Assembly: GCF_036860675.1 (NCBI RefSeq)
Contig: NZ_JAYKGK010000003.1
Location: 62,001 to 126,000 of the forward strand
Direction: 5' to 3'
Length of the DNA: 64,000 nucleotides
DNA from: Rosettibacter primus
Lineage (GTDB): Bacteria; Bacteroidota; Ignavibacteria; Ignavibacteriales; Melioribacteraceae
Below, in pieces: positions 55,827 to 64,000 of this stretch; the first letter of the stretch is position 1; every line of letters starts with the position of its first letter. The position numbers and the translations under genes are program-made. The notes beneath the pieces were generated by a model. It did no database searches and was not told the origin of the DNA. It was given only the letters and a program-made list of their open reading frames with translations.

Positions 55827-56592
55827 ATATCAAATACATGACATCATTAGAAGCAAATGGATTTTGATTTATACAATTTTCTTTTTAGGAGTCAGTTACT
55901 CAATTAATTCATTTAGTGATAATTTCACAAAAATTGTAATCAGTCTTATGAATGTATTGATTCTTTTTATTCCACTTGTATCAATTATTTTCGGAACGAT
56001 TTATTTGTATAACAATAAAGAATACATTGTATTTATGCTGTCTCAGCCAATCAAAAGAGAAACTTTGTATTTAGGATTATACTTTGGTATGACTACTCCT
56101 TTGATATTAAGTTTTTTATTTGGGGTTGGAATTCCATTTTTAATTTTCATAAATAAATTTACTATTGACAATTCTATTCTGTTTTTATTGATTGCTTCTG
56201 GAATTTTACAATCATTGATTTTTTCATCTTTAGCTTTTTATATAACAACAATAAATGAAAATAAATTACTCGGTTTAGGAGTTTCAATTTTTTTCTGGCT
56301 CTTCTTTGCAGCAATTTATGATGGAATAATTTTGCTGCTACTTAATAATTTTCAAGATTACCCGCTCGAAAAAATTTCATTGCTGCTCACATTTCTAAAT
56401 CCCATAGATCTTGCAAGAGTACTTCTAATTCTCAAACTCGATATTTCAGCTTTGATGGGTTACACTGGGGCAGTATTCCAGAAATTCTTTAGTAATTCTT
56501 TTGGGATTTTTATTTCATTAATCGCATTGACATTGTGGTTTTTAATCCCGCTTATTGCCGGTCTTAAAAAATTTACTAAGAAAGATTTTTAA
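55798..56592 (+). CDS. nosY: NosY ABC transporter permease
   Basis: A 264-residue membrane protein with six hydrophobic helices (about 20-38, 47-70, 97-118, 128-150, 155-178 and 240-258). FLSQPIKRETLYLG in the first third is the conserved NosY/ABC-2 block. It forms the channel of the NosDFY complex. The start overlaps nosF by 29 bases. A GTG codon immediately after the ATG is an alternative start. Confidence 0.92.
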   Translation: MVNTLIKIIKYQIHDIIRSKWILIYTIFFLGVSYSINSFSDNFTKIVISLMNVLILFIPLVSIIFGTIYLYNNKEYIVFMLSQPIKRETLYLGLYFGMTTPLILSFLFGVGIPFLIFINKFTIDNSILFLLIASGILQSLIFSSLAFYITTINENKLLGLGVSIFFWLFFAAIYDGIILLLLNNFQDYPLEKISLLLTFLNPIDLARVLLILKLDISALMGYTGAVFQKFFSNSFGIFISLIALTLWFLIPLIAGLKKFTKKDF

Positions 56593-56664
56593 TGCTTAGT
56601 TGAGTTTAGAAAAAAATATTTCTATCTTTAAAACAGAACATTTAATCTGTTTATAGGAGTTTTA

Positions 56665-57525
56665 ATGCTTAGACAAATTATTAAAATTAATGAAGAACTT
56701 TGTGATGGCTGCGGCAATTGTGTTCCTGAATGTAAAGAAGGAGCATTACAAATTATAGATGGAAAAGCAAGATTAATAAGCGATTTATTTTGTGATGGAC
56801 TTGGTGCCTGCATCGGATTTTGTCCTACTGGTGCTTTATCCATTGAACAAAGAGAAGCAGAACCTTACAATGAAAAGAAAGTAATGGAATATATTATAAA
56901 GGGCGGCAAGAATGTTATAAAAGCTCATTTGTTGCATCTTAAAGAGCATAATGAATTTGATTTATTGACCGAAGCAATCGAAGTCTTAAATGAAAATAAA
57001 ATTCCAATCCCAAATTTTAGTGAAGAGACTGAAGAAAAAATTTTGCCATGTGGTTGTCCTGGTTCTCTTGAAAGAAATCTAGAATTAAATAATCACGAAA
57101 TAGAAGAAAATGGCAATAGAATTTCTCATCTTAGACAATGGCCCATCCAATTACATCTTATATCACCTTTTGCACAATATTTTAGAGACTCAAATTTATT
57201 ACTATCTGCTGATTGCTGCGGTTTTGCTTATCCTGATTTTCATAAAGATCTTCTAAAAGGGAAAACTATAGCTATTGCTTGTCCAAAACTTGATTCAAAC
57301 AAACAAGTTTATTTAGAAAAATTAATTACACTAATAAATGAATCGAACATTAAATCAATTACTGTCCTAATTATGGAAGTGCCCTGCTGCAGTGGTCTTG
57401 CAAATTTAGCTTATCAGGCAATGCAATTATCAAACAAAGAAATTCCAATTAAAACAATTGTAATAAGTATAGAAGGCAAGATACTAAGAGAAATAAATCT
57501 GCTGGAGGGAAATTTGCATAACTGA
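56665..57525 (+). CDS. ferredoxin-type 4Fe-4S protein with large Cys-rich domain
   Basis: The N-terminal 65 residues carry a full cluster CDGCGNCVPEC and a second one lacking a Cys (CDGLGACIGFCP), a form typical of this family of about 285 residues. The C-terminal part has CGCPGS, a DCCGFAYPDFH segment, IACPKLD and VPCCSGLANLA. Proteins of this kind are found in anaerobes beside hcp and nitrogen-oxide genes; their reaction is not established. It has its own ribosome site (ATAGGAGT) and lies 72 bases after nosY. Confidence 0.78.
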   Translation: MLRQIIKINEELCDGCGNCVPECKEGALQIIDGKARLISDLFCDGLGACIGFCPTGALSIEQREAEPYNEKKVMEYIIKGGKNVIKAHLLHLKEHNEFDLLTEAIEVLNENKIPIPNFSEETEEKILPCGCPGSLERNLELNNHEIEENGNRISHLRQWPIQLHLISPFAQYFRDSNLLLSADCCGFAYPDFHKDLLKGKTIAIACPKLDSNKQVYLEKLITLINESNIKSITVLIMEVPCCSGLANLAYQAMQLSNKEIPIKTIVISIEGKILREINLLEGNLHN

Positions 57526-57633
57526 AAAAAAATAATATCGGGAAAGATTCTAAGTTTTTACAGAAATAATAGAAGAAATTTTGTTTATATATAAAAAAGC
57601 TAATTACGTTTTATCCTTTAATTTGGAGGAACA

Positions 57634-58881
57634 ATGAGGCAAATTATCATTCACTTATCAATAATCTTGCTAATATTTATTAACAGTATAAGTGCACAAA
57701 CCAACAAATGTGTTGAGTGCCACTATTCAAAAACTCCAAATATTGTAAGTGACTGGCAAATTAGTAAACATGCTGAAAATGATGTTAATTGTTCTGTTTG
57801 TCATGGTGATGAACATACTTCAGCAATGGACGTATCAAAGGTAAAATTGCCAACATTAGAAACGTGTGAAACATGCCATGAGACACAAGTTACACAATTC
57901 AAAAAAGGGAAACATTCAATTGCATGGGCAGCAATGAAAGCAATGCCAACGGCACATATGCAGCCGATGGCTTTAATGGAAGGATTAAAAGGTTGTGGTG
58001 GTTGTCATAAAGTAGGATCAAAAACTGAAGATGAGATAAAAAAATTAAAGAGTGAAGGGTCAGTATTTGGACATGCTTCTTGCGATGTTTGTCATACAAG
58101 ACATACATTCAGCAAAAAAGAAGCACAGCAGCCACAAGCATGTCAAACATGTCATCAAGGTTTTGACCATCCTCAGTGGGAAATGTATTCTGGTTCAAAA
58201 CATGGTGTAAGATATTTATTAAAACAAAATGGTATTCTTTCATCAGATACTTCTGCACCAACATGTCAAACATGTCATATGCCCGAAGGCAATCATGAAG
58301 TAAGAACTGCATGGGGATTCTTAGCAGTTAGACTACCTATGCCAGATGATAAACAATGGGCAGAAGACAGGGCTACAATTCTTAAAGCATTAGGTGTTTT
58401 AGACCCCGAGGGTAAGCCTACAAAATTAGTTGATGTTGTAAAAGCTGCAGATGTAGCTCGGTTGTCACAGGAAGATTGGCAAAGAGAAAGAGATAAAATG
58501 ATTAAGGTTTGCACTCAATGCCATTCTGAAAATTATGTGAAAGCAGAATTGCAAAAAGGAGATGATATGATAAAAAATGCAGATAGATTAATGGCTGAAG
58601 CAATAAAAACGGTAGCTGATCTTTACAAAGATGGTATAATTAAAAAACCCGATAATTATCCCTATGCATATCCAATGTTATTGACATTTCATGATGCACC
58701 AACAGCCATTGAACAAAAATTATTTGTAATGTTTCTTGAACACAGGATGAGAACATTCCAAGGTACTTTTCATAATAATCCTGATTATGCTTTATGGTAT
58801 GGATGGAGCGAAATGCAAAGAGATTTAACGGAAATAAAAGAATTGGCTCATCAGATGAGATTAAACAAAAAGAAGGAATAA
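57634..58881 (+). CDS. octaheme hydroxylamine-oxidoreductase-like cytochrome c
   Basis: A signal peptide ends ISAQ (about residue 21). Eight CxxCH sites follow: CVECH, CSVCH, CETCH, CGGCH, CDVCH, CQTCH, CQTCH and CTQCH. The blocks MYSGSKHGVRYLL, CQTCHMPEGNHEVRTAWGF and HRMRTFQGTFHNNPDY match the HAO family. At 415 residues it lacks the C-terminal membrane helix of some HAO proteins and resembles the soluble HAO-like enzymes of nitrite-respiring epsilonproteobacteria, which work reductively. In this nitrite/N2O setting a reductive role on nitrite, NO or hydroxylamine is more likely than ammonia oxidation. Ribosome site TTTGGAGG. Confidence 0.88.
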   Translation: MRQIIIHLSIILLIFINSISAQTNKCVECHYSKTPNIVSDWQISKHAENDVNCSVCHGDEHTSAMDVSKVKLPTLETCETCHETQVTQFKKGKHSIAWAAMKAMPTAHMQPMALMEGLKGCGGCHKVGSKTEDEIKKLKSEGSVFGHASCDVCHTRHTFSKKEAQQPQACQTCHQGFDHPQWEMYSGSKHGVRYLLKQNGILSSDTSAPTCQTCHMPEGNHEVRTAWGFLAVRLPMPDDKQWAEDRATILKALGVLDPEGKPTKLVDVVKAADVARLSQEDWQRERDKMIKVCTQCHSENYVKAELQKGDDMIKNADRLMAEAIKTVADLYKDGIIKKPDNYPYAYPMLLTFHDAPTAIEQKLFVMFLEHRMRTFQGTFHNNPDYALWYGWSEMQRDLTEIKELAHQMRLNKKKE

Positions 58882-58891
58882 ATATTGTTTA

Positions 58892-58973
58892 AGAACACAG
58901 ATGACACCAATAAGACATGATTTCCATTGATTTTACTTGTGGTTATCTGTACTATCTGTGTCATCTGTGTTCT
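58892..58973. repeat. palindromic repeat after the octaheme cytochrome gene
   Basis: AGAACACAGATGACAC (58892-58907) and GTGTCATCTGTGTTCT (58958-58973) are perfect 16-base inverted repeats with a 50-base interior containing further ATCTGT copies. There is no T-run after it. It may end the cytochrome transcript, but it looks more like a dispersed CTGTGT-type palindrome than a dedicated terminator. Confidence 0.6.
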
Positions 58974-59022
58974 CCTCATAATAATAAATTATCGTTTTTG
59001 ATTAACTTTATTCTTTTTCATT

Positions 59023-59454
59023 TTACAGGTTCAAAATTTTTTGTATGGTCTTTTCCTTTAATTGCGAGAGAGTTTCTTCACTAAACATTTTGTATGCCTC
59101 ATCTCGAAGTTTGCCCCACTTATCATGAACGGGGCATGGATTATCATTTGAACAACCTGGAAAACCTAAAACGCAGCTTTTAAACACATCCAATCCATCA
59201 ATTGCTTCGATGATATCAATTAATCGAATGAGACTAGGATTTTTTGCTAAATAAAACCCCCCGCTTTTTCCTTTTTTAGAACCTACTAAGCCGTGATATG
59301 TAAGTTTCTGTAGAACTTTCGATACAAATTCTTTTGGTACTTTTAATTCCTTTGATATTTCTTCAGCATTAAAAATAACTTTTTCTTTTTTAATAGATAG
59401 GAAAAGAACAGCTTGTAAGCCGAGTTCGCATGCTTTTGAGAAAAAAACAGTCAT
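59023..59454 (-). CDS. Rrf2-family regulator with Fe-S-type Cys triad
   Basis: A winged-helix Rrf2 protein (SKACELGLQAVLFLS, KVPKEFVSKVLQKLTYHGL, SKKGKSGGFYLA) with three Cys in CVLGFPGCSNDNPCPVHDKW, the C-x6-C-x5-C-type ligand set of IscR/NsrR [2Fe-2S] or [4Fe-4S] sensors. The frame opens at a TTG at 59508 that overlaps the mechanosensitive channel stop. The ATG at 59454 gives the canonical N-terminus MTVFFSKACELG and is preferred. Paralogue of the regulator at 49129, and convergent with the octaheme cytochrome gene. Confidence 0.9.
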   Translation of the reverse strand: MTVFFSKACELGLQAVLFLSIKKEKVIFNAEEISKELKVPKEFVSKVLQKLTYHGLVGSKKGKSGGFYLAKNPSLIRLIDIIEAIDGLDVFKSCVLGFPGCSNDNPCPVHDKWGKLRDEAYKMFSEETLSQLKEKTIQKILNL

Positions 59455-59504
59455 CTTATTTACCGGATTTTTCAAATCAAAAATAGGTTCTAAATTTTTA
59501 TCAA

Positions 59505-60551
59505 TCAACTTTTGTTGATAAAGATAGTTTGAGTAGGATATGCAAATTCAATTTTTTCTTTTTCAAATTCGCGGTAAATATCAAAATTAATTTTTTGTTG
59601 AATATCCATATATGTTTTATAATCAGAAGAAAGAATAAAGTAAACAAACTCGAAGTTCAGACTGAAGTCGCCGTAATTAGCAAAATGCCCTCTGTCAAAT
59701 TCGACTAATTCATTTTTTGTGATAATGCTTTTCACAATTTCGGGAATAGCTTCTAATTTTTGCAATGGTGTTTGATAAGTTACACCGAGTTTTAAAACTA
59801 CTCTTCTTCTTTCCAAGCGTTTAAAATTATGTAATATTGTATTTGTCAATTTTGAATTTGCAACGATTAACTGTTCACCAGAAAGTGACCTGATTTTTGT
59901 TGTTTTAATTCCAATTTTTTCGATGTTGCCGGAATTACCATCAAAAGAAATAAAATCTCCAATTTCAAAAGGTTTATCTAAAAAAATTACAAAGTAACTG
60001 AATAAATCACCGAGTAAAGCTTGTGCTGCTAATGCAACTGCAATACCTGTAATTCCTAAACCGGCAACAATAGTTGAAACCTGGAAGCCAAGATTATCTA
60101 AAAGGAAAATTAAACCTATAACCCAGATTAATAAATTAATTATTCCGTAGAGAGGTTGAATTCTTTTTAATTCCTCTTCACCTCTATTTTTATGAAAGTA
60201 CCTATCTAAAAGGAATCGAATTAATGCAATACTAAATCGGATGATGAAATAAGCTAAAATAATTTGGTAGATAATGCTAATTATTTTATCTGCTTCTTTT
60301 CCAAAACTCAAATATTCCAATGCTATATAAACAGCTCCGAGATATAAAACGGGTACTAACAAGCGATTTGTTATTTTTTCTATATAATGAAATTTATTGT
60401 AGCCACTCTCTTCAATTTTCTTTTTAATCCTGTTTAAGAAATATTTTTTTAAGAAATTAATAATAAAAAAAGTAACAATAAGAATTCCAAGTGCTAAAAG
60501 ATATTCTTGAATTGTGTTATCAAAATATTTTTGTTTTAGAAATTCATTCAT
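59505..60551 (-). CDS. MscS-family small-conductance mechanosensitive channel
   Basis: Four or five N-terminal membrane helices, then the pore helix GITGIAVALAAQALLGDLFSYF and the MscS beta domain (DKPFEIGDFISFDGNSGNIEKIGIKTTKIRS; about residues 155-235), with a C-terminal alpha/beta domain. 348 residues, normal for the YnaI/YbdG-like members. It relieves turgor on osmotic downshock. The Rrf2 gene follows without a gap but the association is probably only positional. Confidence 0.92.
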   Translation of the reverse strand: MNEFLKQKYFDNTIQEYLLALGILIVTFFIINFLKKYFLNRIKKKIEESGYNKFHYIEKITNRLLVPVLYLGAVYIALEYLSFGKEADKIISIIYQIILAYFIIRFSIALIRFLLDRYFHKNRGEEELKRIQPLYGIINLLIWVIGLIFLLDNLGFQVSTIVAGLGITGIAVALAAQALLGDLFSYFVIFLDKPFEIGDFISFDGNSGNIEKIGIKTTKIRSLSGEQLIVANSKLTNTILHNFKRLERRRVVLKLGVTYQTPLQKLEAIPEIVKSIITKNELVEFDRGHFANYGDFSLNFEFVYFILSSDYKTYMDIQQKINFDIYREFEKEKIEFAYPTQTIFINKS

Positions 60552-60572
60552 ATTATAAATCCTGTTGTTAAA

Positions 60573-63266
60573 TTAATTTTTAATCTTTAATTCGAAATGA
60601 AAATCTTTTTCAGAATTATCATAATTACTAAAATCATAAATAAAAAATTCTGGTTGTGATAAGCAATTTAACAAATTCAATTGTTCTGATTCTATGTAAA
60701 TTTTATATTTAGCTGGCTTTAACCCCAATATGTAAAAAGTTCCATCAGAAAAAGTTGTAGTTCTTAATTTTGAATTATCAGATAGATTTTCAAAAATAAC
60801 ATTAATTCCATTTAATAATTTTTTAGAATTATCTTTTAACATTAATATAACACTTCCATAAACTTCAGTTCCTTCGTAAAATGGTATATCAATAATTCTT
60901 GAAGAATTGGGAGCGGTTTGAAAAGCTAATGTTTTATACACGGGAAATAAAAAAGGATTTTTAATATCTTCGTTAACTTTTAACACATAAGTAGTATATG
61001 GATTTAGTTCACGAATTTTAATTAATCCGCTGCTAATTTTTTCCATTGAACATACAGTTTCTAAAGATATACTTGCATCATCAACCATTATTTCTCCTTC
61101 ATCGAACTTGTTATTACCATTTTTATCTACAAAAAGTCTACATAGAACCACAGACTTCCTTATTTGCGAACGATTATAAAACGAATAATTATTAACATCC
61201 ATATCGTAGGTAACTGCACCATAAACATTAGTAAATACACTATTGCCACTTAAAGTTGACCAGGCTTTTAAAAATGGTAAATTAACAACCAGTCCCAATT
61301 TAATTGAGCTGTAGAAATTAACAACTTTATTATATTCAATTTCCAATCTGCTTTCAGAAGATATATCAGCAGAATAAATCATATTATATTGAACAAGTTT
61401 TCTTTTTGTAACATCATAATTGAATTGAACACTTAACAAATTTGCTTTAAGCAATTTAGACCACTTATCAATAGTTCTTAATGGAAATATCAAGCCATAA
61501 GTTAAATAAGCTTGCTTAAATAAAAATTTGTTGTATTCATTGTAATAAATTTTATATGAAATAGATGGATTTACATATTCAGTTCTTGCCCCGGCATTAA
61601 AAGAAAATAATTTACTTCTTAATTCAGATGAATTTTGAATTTTAATGCTGGTACCAAAGTTTAGAGAATAATTCCCAAAATCAAATGGGGAGAAAATATC
61701 AAACTGAAGTTCTTCATTTATGTTGTATGGATTATAAAAAGAATTTCTAAAAAATTTTGTTGCAAATAAATTAATTGACATCTGTGAATAATACAATGCA
61801 TTAAATCCCATCCTATAGTAAGCATTTGGAGCTAATAACAAATTAAAAATATATGATGAACTAATTCTTGCATTAAATTCATTGTAAATAAAAATTTTTC
61901 TTTGATTATCATCCCGAATGAATTCTATTCCTGTGCTATTTGTCAACCATTCTGAAATTCCATATGTACCATAAGCCTGTGCTAATAACCCTTTGTTGTA
62001 ATTAACTTTTCCTAAATTAATTGTGTAGTTAAATTCTTTTGGTGGAATAAATTTCACAGGAATCTGAAATAATTTTCTTACACTCAAAAAATTTCCAGCA
62101 GGACCATAGTATTTCAAACTAATAAATGAAGTTCCATAATTTAATGGAATATCAAAATGAAAATTTCCGTTTGCATCTGCCTTAGTAACATCAGTTAATT
62201 TATTGTTGACATACAATTCAACAGTCCAGTTTGGACCACATTGGTCACTAAAAGAATAAGTATAAAAACTTCTTCTTGGTTCTACCGGTTCATTGGTTAT
62301 TGAAATTCCAGTTACAGTAGTTTGCTGCAATCCACTGTATTCAAAAGTTCCTAATGATACCTGTGATAAGTATTTATGATTAAAAACATAATTCCATCTG
62401 TAAATGTAATCGTTAATTGAAGTAAATTTTTGATTTATGCTGCCGTTCATGCTGAATTCAATTTCGCCTCCTAAGAAAATGCCACCCAATCCCAAATTAT
62501 AATTATAAAAGGCAGGCAAACCCTTTGTAAAGTTCGATGAAATAAAATAATCAAGAAACAATCCTTTAAGAAATTTTTTTTCAATCGGATAACTAAAATC
62601 TGGTGTTATAATTTCTTTTTTAATGTATTTATAACTTATTTCTCTTTTTAATCTGTTATAAACAGGTAAAATTTTTTCGGTCTTTAGGTTGATTATTAAT
62701 TCGCTCATATTAAAATCAAAAAATAATCCCAGTGATTTTTCAAGCAGTTCTGGTTTAATATAAATTTCTAGTGGTGTATAAATAAAATCATTATTCGAAA
62801 AATAAATTTGTTTTTGTTTATCTCTGTAATCCAATTTTTCAAAATCAAAACTATAGGTGTTATCTTCTTCTACGAAAAACCCGGTAATTAATTTTTGATT
62901 TGATGAAAAATTATAGTTCAGTTCCAGCAATTTGAATATTTCTATTAACGGGAGGTAAAAGGAATTATTGTAATTTATTATAATAATTCTACTTCTCAAT
63001 ACATCTTTATAAACAAAAAAGAAATATGCTTCCTCAATATCAGGTTCTGAAATATTAATTATAAAAGAACTATTCCTCTCTTTATTTGTAACTATAGTAT
63101 CATTTTCAAAATAGGTATGGGCTAATCTATTTTTATAAATTACATCACTTACGCATATGGGATCAAAACAATTTTTATTATAAAAAAGACTTCCGTTACC
63201 CAGCAGTGAACCGGGTGAAACAAAGAAAATACTGATAGATATCAGAATAACATAGATTATTATCAA
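60573..63266 (-). CDS. fimbrial-usher-like outer-membrane protein
   Basis: An 897-residue exported protein. The signal is hydrophobic (residues 3-22). Residues about 50-200 form an N-terminal periplasmic domain. The central 500 residues are barrel-like beta strands interrupted near 340-400 by a plug-like Ig domain (WTVELYVNNKLTDV, ADANGNFHFDIPL, ISLKYYGPAGN), the pattern of the usher pore's plug. The C-terminal part has FVDKNGNNKFDEGE and a final carboxypeptidase-regulatory-like domain (DGTFYILGLKPAKYKIYI). It starts with TTG. It lies 18 bases after, and in the same frame as, the chaperone-like gene. Alternative: another type of secretory barrel. No pilin gene seen yet; it may lie outside the window. 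Confidence 0.55.
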   Translation of the reverse strand: MIIIYVILISISIFFVSPGSLLGNGSLFYNKNCFDPICVSDVIYKNRLAHTYFENDTIVTNKERNSSFIINISEPDIEEAYFFFVYKDVLRSRIIIINYNNSFYLPLIEIFKLLELNYNFSSNQKLITGFFVEEDNTYSFDFEKLDYRDKQKQIYFSNNDFIYTPLEIYIKPELLEKSLGLFFDFNMSELIINLKTEKILPVYNRLKREISYKYIKKEIITPDFSYPIEKKFLKGLFLDYFISSNFTKGLPAFYNYNLGLGGIFLGGEIEFSMNGSINQKFTSINDYIYRWNYVFNHKYLSQVSLGTFEYSGLQQTTVTGISITNEPVEPRRSFYTYSFSDQCGPNWTVELYVNNKLTDVTKADANGNFHFDIPLNYGTSFISLKYYGPAGNFLSVRKLFQIPVKFIPPKEFNYTINLGKVNYNKGLLAQAYGTYGISEWLTNSTGIEFIRDDNQRKIFIYNEFNARISSSYIFNLLLAPNAYYRMGFNALYYSQMSINLFATKFFRNSFYNPYNINEELQFDIFSPFDFGNYSLNFGTSIKIQNSSELRSKLFSFNAGARTEYVNPSISYKIYYNEYNKFLFKQAYLTYGLIFPLRTIDKWSKLLKANLLSVQFNYDVTKRKLVQYNMIYSADISSESRLEIEYNKVVNFYSSIKLGLVVNLPFLKAWSTLSGNSVFTNVYGAVTYDMDVNNYSFYNRSQIRKSVVLCRLFVDKNGNNKFDEGEIMVDDASISLETVCSMEKISSGLIKIRELNPYTTYVLKVNEDIKNPFLFPVYKTLAFQTAPNSSRIIDIPFYEGTEVYGSVILMLKDNSKKLLNGINVIFENLSDNSKLRTTTFSDGTFYILGLKPAKYKIYIESEQLNLLNCLSQPEFFIYDFSNYDNSEKDFHFELKIKN

Positions 63267-63284
63267 AATTACATTAAATGTTTT

Positions 63285-64000
63285 TTAATCAATTAATATT
63301 TCTACAGTATTTTTAACATTATCTTTAATTAACTTAATCGGTACAACTTTTTGAATATCTTCTTTTTCATTATGGTTAACTTTGATTTCTGCACGGTATT
63401 TACCTTTTGGAAGCCCAGAAAGATCAAAACTATTCTTTACAAATAAATCATAAAATACTTTTACATGCTGGGTATCAGTTTTAATAAGATTATTATTTGC
63501 ATCGTATAACATCACATTTACATCACCAAAAAATGGTGAGTTGCCTAATCTTTTTAAAGATGTGACAATATCAAGTTTGTCTGGACTTTTATAATATTTT
63601 GCATCAATAATTTCTATACCTGTGCTTGCATTTTCTGTTCTGTAAAGCATTGTTGTTATCTGGTTCAACACAAAGTTAATCTGTGCATTTAAATTTTGAT
63701 TATTTGTATCAAGTAATGGTTGTGTTTTTTGTTTAGTAGAAGATGTTACAATTCTTACCCAATAAGTTCCGTCTTCAAGATTTTGAGGTGGCTTAATAGA
63801 TAATCCTATTAATTGTTTTTGTCTTGGGTTTAAAACAAATTTTTTGGGAAAAGCTCTAACATAATTTAAAATAGAAGGATACTCTGATGTTGGCTCGTCA
63901 ATATATTTCATTGTCAGATTACCAAGAGAATCAGAAACAGGAAATCCAAACTTAAATGAAATGCTAATTTCATAAGGTTCGTCGGACTCATTTTGAACAA
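63285..64000 (-). CDS. PapD-like periplasmic chaperone, 5' part cut by window end
   Basis: The reading frame is open across the right edge of the window, so the gene is partial; the Met at 63911 is internal. Visible are VQNESDEPYEISISF, then FPKKFVLNPRQKQLIGLSI and LEDGTYWVRIVTSS. This is the order of N-x-S/D-turn, P-x-x-F-x-L-x-P-x-x-x-Q and DG-x-Y found in the N-terminal Ig domain of pilus and spore-coat chaperones. A second beta domain follows (GDVNVMLYDANNNLIK, GLPKGKYRAEIKV). It is the immediate upstream neighbour of the usher-like gene, which strengthens both calls. Confidence 0.55.
   Translation of the reverse strand, partial: VQNESDEPYEISISFKFGFPVSDSLGNLTMKYIDEPTSEYPSILNYVRAFPKKFVLNPRQKQLIGLSIKPPQNLEDGTYWVRIVTSSTKQKTQPLLDTNNQNLNAQINFVLNQITTMLYRTENASTGIEIIDAKYYKSPDKLDIVTSLKRLGNSPFFGDVNVMLYDANNNLIKTDTQHVKVFYDLFVKNSFDLSGLPKGKYRAEIKVNHNEKEDIQKVVPIKLIKDNVKNTVEILID

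Noticed and set aside
1..64000. Insertion sequences, prophage or integrase genes
   Set aside because: No transposase, integrase or phage structural protein was recognised in any frame; mobile signals are limited to short palindromic repeats.

Overview
The window looks like chromosome from an AT-rich, Gram-negative member of the Bacteroidota/Chlorobiota lineage, most likely Ignavibacteria (Melioribacter- or Ignavibacterium-like). I infer this from four secreted proteins ending in the type IX secretion (T9SS) sorting signal with the motif NYPNPFNP or a close variant, from a clade II type nosZ cluster next to nrfAH, from plant-polysaccharide hydrolases without SusC/SusD, and from the low GC content. 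It was not tested by database search.

Region by region. 0.1-0.9 kb: an MNT/HEPN toxin-antitoxin pair whose HEPN gene is frameshifted. 1-12.5 kb: housekeeping and regulation (SpsF-like cytidylyltransferase, prfA, SRAP/YedK, a glycosyltransferase overlapping miaA, a CNB-GAF histidine kinase with Gln in place of the phospho-acceptor His, an AlkA-like glycosylase, an ECF sigma factor with a zinc-finger anti-sigma, msrA, a cold-shock protein, tRNA-Asn). 12.9-24.6 kb: surface and secreted proteins, including a 2176-residue beta-helix/VWA protein, an Asp-box propeller, a lipoprotein, an outer-membrane barrel, methylmalonyl-CoA epimerase and a secreted M1 peptidase. 24.6-25.4 kb: a gene-free stretch with three copies of a palindromic repeat.

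25.4-42 kb is a beta-mannan and pectin degradation island: GH26 and GH5 mannanases, two further GH5 enzymes, a GH28 polygalacturonase, a sialate-O-acetylesterase-type acetylesterase, an alpha/beta esterase and an AGE-family (cellobiose/mannobiose) 2-epimerase. Inside it sits a three-gene sensory unit: a membrane-anchored sugar-binding protein, a two-TM histidine kinase and a sigma-54-dependent NtrC-type response regulator. There is no ABC permease and no SusCD. The likely logic is that secreted enzymes cut acetylated mannan, the binding protein senses the oligosaccharides outside the inner membrane, and the regulator drives sigma-54 promoters. One candidate -24/-12 element precedes the epimerase gene.

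44.4-59.5 kb is a nitrogen-oxide respiration island: an outer-membrane porin, nrfA, nrfH and a NapH-like polyferredoxin on the minus strand. On the plus strand are an Rrf2 regulator, ric, a cytochrome c, nosZ, a NosB-like membrane protein, nosL, nosD, nosF, nosY, an Fe-S protein and an octaheme hydroxylamine-oxidoreductase-like cytochrome. A second, clearly paralogous Rrf2 regulator closes the island. The set predicts nitrite reduction to ammonium, N2O reduction to N2, and repair of nitrosative damage. 59.5-64 kb: an MscS channel and then, running off the window end, what looks like a divergent chaperone-usher pair, unexpected for this lineage.
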